Assembly (NCBI RefSeq): GCF_052161615.1
Contig: NZ_CP197417.1
Span: 4,030,001-4,094,000 of the forward strand
Direction: 5' to 3'
DNA: 64,000 bases
From: Aeoliella sp052161615
GTDB taxonomy: Bacteria > Planctomycetota > Planctomycetia > Pirellulales > Lacipirellulaceae
A program made the position numbers and the translations under genes. Position 1 is the stretch's first letter. Each line of letters begins with the position of its first letter. This document shows, one piece after another, positions 40,521 through 47,879 of the stretch. The notes under the pieces are model-generated. The model ran no database searches and had not been told where the DNA came from. It was given only the letters and a program-made list of their open reading frames with translations.

Positions 40521-42335
40521 CTAACCGATCCTCGACTTGCGATTGCTAACAGCAAGCATCCCGACGATACAAGCAATGGTCAGTACTACCATCGACGATG
40601 GCTCCGGCACCGTGCTCGTGCTCAATCCTCCGCCGTAAAGCTGGTAAGAGAACGTCTGCCCAAACATCCCATTTCCAGCACCCTGATCTGTGGTGATCGT
40701 CAGCAGCGCCGAGTACTCGCGGGCTTCGGTGGGATTAAAGTGAATCGGCAGGTTCGCGTACTGCTGTTCGAACAGCACGCTGGGGATCAAATTGTCGACC
40801 GCAAACGCATCCGCGCCGGGGCCCGAGATGCTGATGTCGAGCACACCGAGCGCCGTGAGCGACGAGTCGTAGCCCAGATCGGTGCTCGCGTTATTCACGA
40901 TCAAATGAAACGCCGCGCTATGCCCCACGTCGGTCGTGCCAAGGTTGATGGTCGTGTTAGGGTGCGTTCCCATGTTCGTCGCAAACGTCGGCCCGACGCC
41001 ACGCCCAACGGCCAGCACCGCATCGCCACCGTTGCTGCGAACGGTGATGTTTTCCGTTCCACGCGTCGAAGTGCTGTAGGTCAACGGCAAGAGTTCTACC
41101 AAGCCACCACCCAGCGGGCCCGTGAAAGCGAACGTCTGCCCTTCGCTCGCGCCAGTGAAACCAGTGCCGACGTGGTCGAAGTAGCCGAAGAGGCTGCCAT
41201 TCATATCTCCATCTCGCGATAACGCTGCTTGTCCGCTTGCCGAACCGGTACCGAGTCGCACGTTGAGTTCGACCGCAGTCGCGTCCAGTTGCGTGCCGAG
41301 TTGTTCGACGGTTCCACTGCTGCCCGCGGCAGCCACGCCATACGCCACACCGCCGTTAGCCGTTACACCGCTGGCAAGCGGGCCGCCGCTCTGTTGGACT
41401 AAAATGCGGCCACCACTACCGCCACCACCCGCGAGCGAACCTGTTCCGCCACCCGCCCCACCGTTGGCGGCCACAGCGCCCGAGGGGCCCAGGTTCACGG
41501 TAGCTCCGGCGATGCGAATCGAACCACCGCTACCGCCACCGCCACCACCGAAGTTGTTCGCCCCGACGCCAGCCAGTCCGCCATTGGACGAGATTGCGGA
41601 TCTCAAGTCGACATTGCCCAGCGCGCTAATCTCCAGCACACCGCCACCCGAACCACCAGCGCCGTACGTGCCGCCATTGATGCCGGCAGCACCACCACTT
41701 CCGCCGAAGAGTGTGCCCGAAAGCGTATTCGTCACCGGGTACGCCGCGCCGCCGGCGCTATCGGTTGGGTTGTAGCCTTCGCCATTACCACCCGCTCCGC
41801 CATAGCCGCCGCCACCCGCACCGGCGTAGTTGCCGATCGTCGTCGCCTTGCCGGCACCTGGCCCCGTGCCATTTCCGATCGCTGCGCCCGCGTAACCACC
41901 CGCCTGGCCGGGTGCCGCGTAGTTGCCACCACTCACCGACAGCGGACTGCGAATCGTCACGTCTCCCCGCGACAAGAGCGACAGACCACGATCGCCGGTG
42001 ACCGTCACCGCCACGCCGGGACCGATGAGAATGTTGTCGAAACTGAATACCGCTAGTTCCGGAGCGCCGCTGAGCGGATCGGCGGCACCCGCTTGGTTAT
42101 TGATCACGCCGGTGAAGGCCAGAATGCCATTCACGCGAAGCTCAGCGGTGTTGGTGTCGATCGTCACCGCGTTGCCAATACCGACTTCGAAGTCCCCCAG
42201 CGAGGTGTGGGCCAGCGGATTGAGCAGCGCTCCACGCGCGGGCGAAATCCCCCCCGCCACCGTCAGAGTGACAACAGCCACTGCCAATACCCCAAAACAC
42301 AACGACGACACCGGACGCCGCAGAGGTCTAATCAC
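40521..42335 (-). CDS. Glycine-rich PEP-CTERM surface protein
   Basis: 604 residues. The N-terminal signal is MIRPLRRPVSSLCFGVLAVAVVTLTVAGGISPARG. Residues about 150-330 are dominated by Gly-rich repeats (GGAGGNGEGYN, GGSGGAAGINGGTYGAGGSGGG, GGGGGSGGS). Residues about 430-575 form an Ig-like or choice-of-anchor-D-type domain ('INLGTTDVGHSAAFHLIVNNASTDLGYDSSL'). The C-terminus is VPEPSSMVVLTIACIVGMLAVSNRKSRIG, a PEP-CTERM anchor. It is likely a large secreted adhesin-like protein, handled by an exosortase not seen here. Long open frames on the opposite strand reflect the glycine codon bias. Confidence 0.85.
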   Translation of the reverse strand: MIRPLRRPVSSLCFGVLAVAVVTLTVAGGISPARGALLNPLAHTSLGDFEVGIGNAVTIDTNTAELRVNGILAFTGVINNQAGAADPLSGAPELAVFSFDNILIGPGVAVTVTGDRGLSLLSRGDVTIRSPLSVSGGNYAAPGQAGGYAGAAIGNGTGPGAGKATTIGNYAGAGGGGYGGAGGNGEGYNPTDSAGGAAYPVTNTLSGTLFGGSGGAAGINGGTYGAGGSGGGVLEISALGNVDLRSAISSNGGLAGVGANNFGGGGGGSGGSIRIAGATVNLGPSGAVAANGGAGGGTGSLAGGGGSGGRILVQQSGGPLASGVTANGGVAYGVAAAGSSGTVEQLGTQLDATAVELNVRLGTGSASGQAALSRDGDMNGSLFGYFDHVGTGFTGASEGQTFAFTGPLGGGLVELLPLTYSTSTRGTENITVRSNGGDAVLAVGRGVGPTFATNMGTHPNTTINLGTTDVGHSAAFHLIVNNASTDLGYDSSLTALGVLDISISGPGADAFAVDNLIPSVLFEQQYANLPIHFNPTEAREYSALLTITTDQGAGNGMFGQTFSYQLYGGGLSTSTVPEPSSMVVLTIACIVGMLAVSNRKSRIG

Positions 42336-42440
42336 GAGAGCATCTCCAATAAGGCGGGATTTGAGGGCGGATTCTGGCCGGAGGCCAATGCCCCGCTAGT
42401 ATAATTGCCGGTCAAAATCGCCGCCAGCGAACGTGTCGGG

Positions 42441-42731
42441 CTAGCGCCGCCAGGACGTTGGGTCTGACGCCGCGTGGTGAATACCCAAGATCAGGACGTT
42501 CGATCCCCAATCCTCAAAGAGAACCACGTACGGAAAATGCTCGATTAAGGCAGCTCGCACCGGACCGTCCACAACTCCAAAACTTGCGGGCCGGGAGGTG
42601 ACTTCCAGTAAGCAAGCTCGAACGCAACTACGAAAACGATTCCCCAAGTCCGACGAGATTGCGTCGTAGTAGACGGTTGCCTTGGACAGGTCTTCTACCA
42701 CGAGCGGGTGGTACCGACGACTTCTAGCCAT
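42441..42731 (-). CDS. RelE/ParE-type toxin of a toxin-antitoxin pair
   Basis: 96 residues from an ATG that overlaps the antitoxin stop by 8 nt. The pattern is that of RelE/ParE: 'HPLVVEDLSKATVYYDAISSDLGNRFRSCVRACLLEVTSRPASFG', then 'RAALIEHFPYVVLFEDWGSNVLILGIHHAASDPTSW'. The C-terminal Ile-His-His and Trp match the usual toxin end. The target (ribosome-bound mRNA or gyrase) cannot be decided. The tight overlap with the antitoxin is typical of co-translation. Confidence 0.85.
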   Translation of the reverse strand: MARSRRYHPLVVEDLSKATVYYDAISSDLGNRFRSCVRACLLEVTSRPASFGVVDGPVRAALIEHFPYVVLFEDWGSNVLILGIHHAASDPTSWRR

Positions 42732-42939
42732 CGACGCGTCGCCAAAGTTCCTCGTCACTAAGGGCCATCGACGGATCGGCATGAATTTCCGCCGAGCGCC
42801 GCATCGCTTCGGAGATCACTTCCGGCGGCAACGCAATAGAGGGGCTGGACGCCGCAATATCGTCCCAAAGGCGCGTTACCAGATGGAGCTTTTCTCCAAT
42901 TGGCAACGACTGAAGGGAGGCGAAGTCTAAGTTCGTCAT
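42724..42939 (-). CDS. Addiction-module antitoxin (Unstab_antitox-like)
   Basis: 71 residues: 'LQSLPIGEKLHLVTRLWDDIAAS' followed by 'LPPEVISEAMRRSAEIHADPSMALSDEELWRRVDG'. The 'EKLxLVxxLWDxIA' opening and the terminal Trp-Arg-Arg motif are typical of this putative addiction-module component family. It should neutralise the downstream toxin. The pair lies about 200 nt from the parS cluster, but no plasmid or phage genes are seen. Confidence 0.85.
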   Translation of the reverse strand: MTNLDFASLQSLPIGEKLHLVTRLWDDIAASSPSIALPPEVISEAMRRSAEIHADPSMALSDEELWRRVDG

Positions 42940-43148
42940 GAGAGTGGGCCGACTGGAAGAACCGTAGTGAAAATGACCTCACTTCTATTGTCGCACGGCG
43001 CTACGGCTCGGAAAAGGCAATCGGCGAAAACTTTCCGCACGCCGCGAAATCTCGAAAAAATTCCACTTGAAAGTACTCACAACCACGCTCTAATCGGGGT
43101 GCGGGAACGTCTGTTCACACCGCCGAAAGCTGCACTGCGTGACGAAAT

Positions 43149-43164
43149 TGTTTCACGTGAAACA
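43149..43164. promoter_or_regulatory. parS site 1 (ParB binding)
   Basis: Exact TGTTTCACGTGAAACA, which fits the widely conserved bacterial parS consensus. The palindrome extends perfectly to 26 bp (43144-43169). Confidence 0.92.
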
Positions 43165-43198
43165 ATTTCTCAAGTTTGCCCCTCCGCCGTGCGCGAAA

Positions 43199-43214
43199 TG
43201 TTTCACGTGAAACA
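43199..43214. promoter_or_regulatory. parS site 2 (ParB binding)
   Basis: Exact TGTTTCACGTGAAACA, 50 bp after the first site, with perfect palindromic extension to 22 bp (43196-43217). Confidence 0.92.
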
Positions 43215-43305
43215 TTTTGAGCACTTGTCTAACCACGGCCCTGACGGGCCCCGCTCGCCTTTGCCCCGCCCACCGCTGACTGCCCACCGCCCACTCTTCG
43301 CAAAT

Positions 43306-43321
43306 TGTTTCACGTGAAACA
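43306..43321. promoter_or_regulatory. parS site 3 (ParB binding)
   Basis: Exact TGTTTCACGTGAAACA, 107 bp after the second site, extending to a 24-bp palindrome (43302-43325). The sequence around it (AAATTG...CAAGTTTGC) matches that around site 1, so one probably arose by duplication. Confidence 0.92.
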
Positions 43322-43335
43322 ATTTTTCAAGTTTG

Positions 43336-46098
43336 CTAGCCCGTCGTTCGCATGCCGGCCGATACGCCATTGATGTCGAGGTTCATCAGGTGCTCGAGGT
43401 CGTCGGGTGTGGCGTCCTTGTAAGCGTTGGGGTCATTCGCCAGTCGTTCGAGCAGCACGACCTGCACGACGTTCAGCGGATCGACGTAACCGTTGCGGAC
43501 CTGAATGCTCCGCTGCAGCCACGCAATTTGATCGAGCAGATTCTCAGTGCCGTTGATCGCACACACCGCGCGACGCGAGCGCTGGTACTCGTCGACAATC
43601 ATCTGCGCGAGTTCGGTGCCCCCCTCAATCGAATTGCCCAGCTTGCCGTAGAGCTCGAACACCGGCATGTTCGCTTTGGCGAGCGCAAGCTCGGCGTTGC
43701 TGATCGTTGCTTCGAAGAACGGCCACTCGCGGAGCATCGTCCGCAGCATCTCCATTCCTTCCGCGTCGTCGATGATCGACTCGACCGCCGAACCAATTCC
43801 GTACCACGCCGGCAGGATCGCGCGGCACTGGGTCCAACTGAACACCCACGGGATGGCACGCAAATCCTCGATGCGGTTCCCCGCCTTGCGTTTTGAAGGA
43901 CGCGAGCCAATTGGCAGGCGTTCGATTTCGTCGATCGGGGTGACTTCGCGATAGAAGTCGGCGAACGTCGGCGAGTCGACGAGCTTGCGGTACGACTTGA
44001 GCGACGTTGCGGCAAGCCGGTCCATCATTTCCACCCACTCTTTCGGGGGAGACTCCGGATCCCGTGCCGCCGCGGTGATGGACGACCAGCAAACTTGTTC
44101 CAAATGCCGATACGCAATTTCCGGAGTGCCATACCGCTCGGCAAGCACCTCGCCTTGCTCCGTGAGTCGCAGCGATCCGTTGAACGCATCGCTCGGCAGC
44201 GACAGAATACTCCGCGCCGCCGGCCCACCACCGCGTCCCAGCGAACCACCACGCCCATGGAAAAACGTGAGTTCGATTCCGAAGTCCGTCGCGACTCGCT
44301 GCATAGCGCTCTGCGACTGCTGCAGTGCCCACTGCGCCGAAAGGTAGCCGCCGTCCTTGGTGCTGTCGGAATAACCCACCATCACCATCTGATCGTTGCC
44401 CTGCGCGGCAACGTAGTCGCGATACGTTTTCACGCCGAACACGGCGCGAAGCGTTTCGGGGGCGCGCTCCAGGTCGTCGATCGTCTCGAACAGCGGGCTG
44501 ACTGGTAGGGTGAGCGTCGCGTCGCGCTCGTGGCCGCCGTCGACGCACTCGCTCCAACGCCACAGCCAGAGCATGGCCAGGATATCGCTCGCGTACTGCG
44601 TCATGCTCAGGATGTGCGCGCCAAATGGCCCCATGCCTCGCTGGCGAGCCATACGGCGCACCAACGCGAACAGCTCCAGCGTTTCGCGAGTCGTGTCGCT
44701 CACTTCGACGTCGAGCGTGGGGAGTTTGGGCGAGGCGAGCGTTTTTACGAGCAGTTCGACGCGTGCGGGTTCGTCGAGCTTCGCACCGTCGTCGCACAGG
44801 CCGGCGAGCTTCCACAGCTCGTCGATCGATTCGCGATACACGGCCGAGTGCTGGCGCAGGTCGAGCCGCGCGGTGTGCAGGCCGAACACTCGAATTTGCG
44901 CGAGCCACGGTTTGATTTCGTTCTCGACGATCAGTTCATCGCCGGCGGCTTTCAGGCACTCGGCGACCAGTTCGACGTCGGTCGCTAGATCGCCTCGCGA
45001 AAAATAGCCGCCCGCTTTGGGATCGGGAGCCTGATCGATCGGCGTGTCGAGCGTCTTCGACAAACGCCAGCGAACCACGTGCATCCATCGGCGATAGGTT
45101 TCGAGCGGCGGCAAGTCGGCGAGTTGCTTGGCGAGCGAGGGCCAACGCTTGCTAGCGGCTTCAATTGCAGCTTCGAGCTTCGCGGGGCGTTCGCTCAGGC
45201 GGTCCGACATGCTCAGCGACCGGCCAAGCTGGCGGGCCTTGCCGCGATGCTCTTGCACGGCGTGCTGGCGCAAGAGTGTCAGAGTTTGCGCGGTGACGGT
45301 TGGCGTGACGAACGGATTGCCATCGCGATCTCCACCGATCCACGAACCAAAACTGACGATGGGAGTTTGCGGCGCAGGGACTTTGGGGTAGTAGCGTGCC
45401 AGGGCGTTCTCCACGTCGTCCAGCAGCACCGGCGCTTCGCTCCACAGTCCCGGCATGATCGCCAGGCCGCGTTCGACTTCTTGCAGCACCGTGGGCCGCC
45501 AGGGCCTTACGAAGTCGGTCTGCCAAAGCTTATGCAGCTCGCCGCGGATGAGTGCATGGTTCTTGTCGCGTTCGCGCGGCACCTGATCGGGATCGTCGCC
45601 CGCCTTCAGCAGCTGGCGGATGCGAATGAGGATGCGGCGGACGCTACGGCGTTTGGCTTCGGTCGGGTGAGCGGTGAAGACCAGCTCGACCTTCACGCGG
45701 GCGAGCAGCTTCTTGATCTCGTCGGTCGATAGCCCCGCCTCGTGGAGAGAGGCAAACGCCGCACCAATCGACTCGCTGCGGGGTTCGGGGTAGGCGTCGT
45801 GGTCGCGCTGGCGGATCACGCGAATCCGCTGGCGGTCTTCGGCCAGGTTCGCGAGTTCCAAGAAGATCGTGAAACTCCGAATGATGACACTCAGTTCCGA
45901 AGTCGACAGCTCGGCGAGTCGTTTCCGCAGCGCTTCAGCGATGCTATCGTCGCCATCACTCAGCTTGCGGGCCATCGTGCGGACTTCTTCCACCAGGTCG
46001 AAACCCTGCTGGCCGGCGTGGTGCTTAATAACTTCGCCGAACAGGCGACCGAGTTGGTCGACTTCGCGGCGCAGTTCGGGTTGTCGCGTGGCACTCAT
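43336..46098 (-). CDS. ppc: Phosphoenolpyruvate carboxylase
   Basis: 920 residues from the ATG at MSATRQPELRREVDQLG; the frame extends to 46182. Catalytic regions: VELVFTAHPTEAKRRS (active-site His), 'FGSWIGGDRDGNPFVT', 'VMVGYSDSTKDGGYLSAQWAL', 'FFHGRGGSLGRGGGPA' and 'RAIPWVFSWTQCRAILPAWYGIG'. The end is GVSAGMRTTG rather than the usual QNTG, but the family's C-terminal shape is kept. PEPC makes oxaloacetate from PEP and bicarbonate to refill the TCA cycle. It is separated from the parS cluster by about 10 nt at its 3' end. Confidence 0.95.
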   Translation of the reverse strand: MSATRQPELRREVDQLGRLFGEVIKHHAGQQGFDLVEEVRTMARKLSDGDDSIAEALRKRLAELSTSELSVIIRSFTIFLELANLAEDRQRIRVIRQRDHDAYPEPRSESIGAAFASLHEAGLSTDEIKKLLARVKVELVFTAHPTEAKRRSVRRILIRIRQLLKAGDDPDQVPRERDKNHALIRGELHKLWQTDFVRPWRPTVLQEVERGLAIMPGLWSEAPVLLDDVENALARYYPKVPAPQTPIVSFGSWIGGDRDGNPFVTPTVTAQTLTLLRQHAVQEHRGKARQLGRSLSMSDRLSERPAKLEAAIEAASKRWPSLAKQLADLPPLETYRRWMHVVRWRLSKTLDTPIDQAPDPKAGGYFSRGDLATDVELVAECLKAAGDELIVENEIKPWLAQIRVFGLHTARLDLRQHSAVYRESIDELWKLAGLCDDGAKLDEPARVELLVKTLASPKLPTLDVEVSDTTRETLELFALVRRMARQRGMGPFGAHILSMTQYASDILAMLWLWRWSECVDGGHERDATLTLPVSPLFETIDDLERAPETLRAVFGVKTYRDYVAAQGNDQMVMVGYSDSTKDGGYLSAQWALQQSQSAMQRVATDFGIELTFFHGRGGSLGRGGGPAARSILSLPSDAFNGSLRLTEQGEVLAERYGTPEIAYRHLEQVCWSSITAAARDPESPPKEWVEMMDRLAATSLKSYRKLVDSPTFADFYREVTPIDEIERLPIGSRPSKRKAGNRIEDLRAIPWVFSWTQCRAILPAWYGIGSAVESIIDDAEGMEMLRTMLREWPFFEATISNAELALAKANMPVFELYGKLGNSIEGGTELAQMIVDEYQRSRRAVCAINGTENLLDQIAWLQRSIQVRNGYVDPLNVVQVVLLERLANDPNAYKDATPDDLEHLMNLDINGVSAGMRTTG

Positions 46099-46969
46099 AG
46101 AGAAGAGAATAGGGCAGGCAAGGGAGAGTGGGTGGACGGAGGACGGCGGTGGATTTGTCGCGCCTGTGGATTGCACCGCCATCGAACCCCCAAGTATCGC
46201 GGAACCCTCCCGCCGCGCCGAGCCCCGCGTGCTCGACGGTGGTTCGAGGGAGATGAAGATTCCATGCTGTTTCTATGAGGAACGTAGAGTTTGCCCAGTC
46301 GGAGTTGGCAGACGATCGCGTGCGACTGGCAGGGAGCTTTTGACCGCCAAACCCGGATCTTGCGGTGCGACTGACGAAAGTTCCTCAAGTCATGCCCCAG
46401 GAAAGGGCGAAATAAAAGACCGGATGGTTTGCTCTGTCCCGAGCTGCCTCCCGCACCACGCGGGATCAAAGAACGGGAGAGGGTGCCAGCAGGGGGGGCC
46501 CTGCCTAGACCGTCGGTATTTACCGATTGAAAACTGGCTCACGGTGCGCCACGCATCTCCTACCGAGCCACGCCGAGGTACGCCCCATTTGCCTGCGAAA
46601 CCATTCGCAGAGTTGAGCGTGCATGCACTCGCCCAGGGATTGGACGAGTGCGGGTGGATTGGAATGTAGCGGTTGTAACGCCGGGCCTCGAACCGGAACA
46701 GCTTCCGCAAGCACTTTCACCAATCTTCCCGCACTCGCCGAACCGATGCGAACATAACGCAGGAGTGGTTCAGAAGGACCTGACCCAACCCAAACCATAA
46801 TTCCCAAGCGCAACGGCACCGACCCAGAAACGAGAGCTCGACCCAGCATTCCGGCACCAGGGAGCACAAGCCGGAGTGAGAGTTTTCGTTAGGCGCCAAT
46901 GCCGCTCGATGCAGGCCGCAACCTGCCGCGAGCTTCGCAGTAAACAGCATGTTGAAATTGGAGAGCCCG
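46099..46969. other. 870-nt region with no recognised gene
   Basis: Between ppc and the HTH/receiver gene. Open frames exist on both strands, but none has family sequence, a good ribosome-binding site and a normal start together. RNase P, SRP and tmRNA signatures were looked for and not found. The final 100 nt should hold the promoter of the downstream regulator. Confidence 0.5.
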
Positions 46970-47542
46970 ATGAAGGTCTTTACTACTGGTCAGGTCGCAA
47001 AGATCTGTAAAGTGGCCCCGCGGACGGTCAGCAAGTGGTTCGACTCGGGACGTCTGAAGGGATACCGTATTCCCGGTTCCCAAGACCGCCGTATCCCGCG
47101 TGAATACTTGATTCGGTTCCTCAAGGAGCATGGTATGCCCCTTGGAGATCTCGAAGACGAAGCGATGGCCAAGGTTCTGATTGTTGCACAGGACCAGGTG
47201 CTAATCGAAAACCTCAAGCGCGAACTACCCGTCGAACGGTCGTTCAAAACTTCCACCGCAGCCAGCGGTTTCGAAGCCGGCATTCAGTCCGAGAGCTTCC
47301 ACCCCGACTGCATTATCGTCGACTTCTCGATTGGTCAGGTCGAAGCGCTGCAGATTTGCCAAAACCTGCGCCGCAACCCCGACTTCGCCGAGACGATCTT
47401 GATTGCCCTTCTGCCGGACGACGGCAGCTCGATGAGCTTCGATCGCTCGAGCATCAACGAGACGTTCAAGAAGCCGTTTGACTCGGCGCTCTTGGCCGAA
47501 CGTCTGCGGACCTTGATCGGCAGCAAGAAAGAGTTGGTCTAA
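46970..47542 (+). CDS. HTH-receiver regulatory protein
   Basis: 190 residues from the ATG at MKVFTTGQVAKICKV, preceded by GGAGAG. Residues 1-60 are a MerR/excisionase-type helix-turn-helix: 'FTTGQVAKICKVAPRTVSKWFDSGRLKGYRIPGSQDRRIPREYLIRFLKEHG'. Residues about 70-185 form a receiver-like domain: 'AKVLIVAQDQVLIENLKRELP', the phosphoacceptor-like Asp in IIVDFSIGQ, and the conserved Lys in FKKPFD. The acidic pair usual at the start of receivers is replaced by AQDQ, so phosphorylation is doubtful. An HTH in front of a receiver-like domain is unusual. A strong terminator follows. Confidence 0.8.
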   Translation: MKVFTTGQVAKICKVAPRTVSKWFDSGRLKGYRIPGSQDRRIPREYLIRFLKEHGMPLGDLEDEAMAKVLIVAQDQVLIENLKRELPVERSFKTSTAASGFEAGIQSESFHPDCIIVDFSIGQVEALQICQNLRRNPDFAETILIALLPDDGSSMSFDRSSINETFKKPFDSALLAERLRTLIGSKKELV

Positions 47543-47879
47543 ACTCACGATCGCGCAAGCGACTGGGTCCGACCGCGAGAGATCTGCGAGGGAATTTGCT
47601 GACGCGTACTATCCACCCGCGCTTGCTCAAGGGTGGCTCGATATAAATGCAACAGGCCTTGCTACTTACGGGTAGCAAGGCCTGTTGTCGTTTTAGGGGA
47701 GTGTGTGTGGATTGTTAAGGGTCGCGGCAGTCGATTTTTCTGAGCACTCTGGTGAGAAGGAAACGCTGATTAGATCCCGTGATTGCTAAAGTAGAATGTC
47801 CCCCTTCTTCTTCACTGTTGTTCCAGGTGAGAATCGGGGTGATGAGCAGTTCCCGTGCATGCAAATTAAGCTCTCCCCT
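47543..47879. other. Intergenic region at the right-hand gene's end
   Basis: 337 nt holding the terminator at 47650-47694 and the 3' side of the AT-richer island. It includes one copy of a 10-nt sequence (CCCGTGCATG, 47852-47861) that recurs at 52029-52038. No gene seen. Confidence 0.5.
47650..47694 (+). terminator. Strong intrinsic terminator of the HTH-receiver gene
   Basis: CAACAGGCCTTGCTAC (47650-47665), TTACGG loop, GTAGCAAGGCCTGTTG (47672-47687): a perfect 16-bp stem followed by TCGTTTT. Confidence 0.9.

Noticed and set aside
41263..41775. Proline-rich open frame on the plus strand
   Set aside because: It is the complement of glycine-rich repeats of the PEP-CTERM gene.
43625..44908. 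Open frame of 427 codons on the minus strand, Arg-rich
   Set aside because: It lies in another frame within ppc; the protein is Arg/Ala/Gly-rich nonsense while ppc is full-length.
46099..46969. Possible structured RNA (RNase P, 6S, SRP or tmRNA)
   Set aside because: None of the conserved core sequences of these RNAs could be found on either strand.
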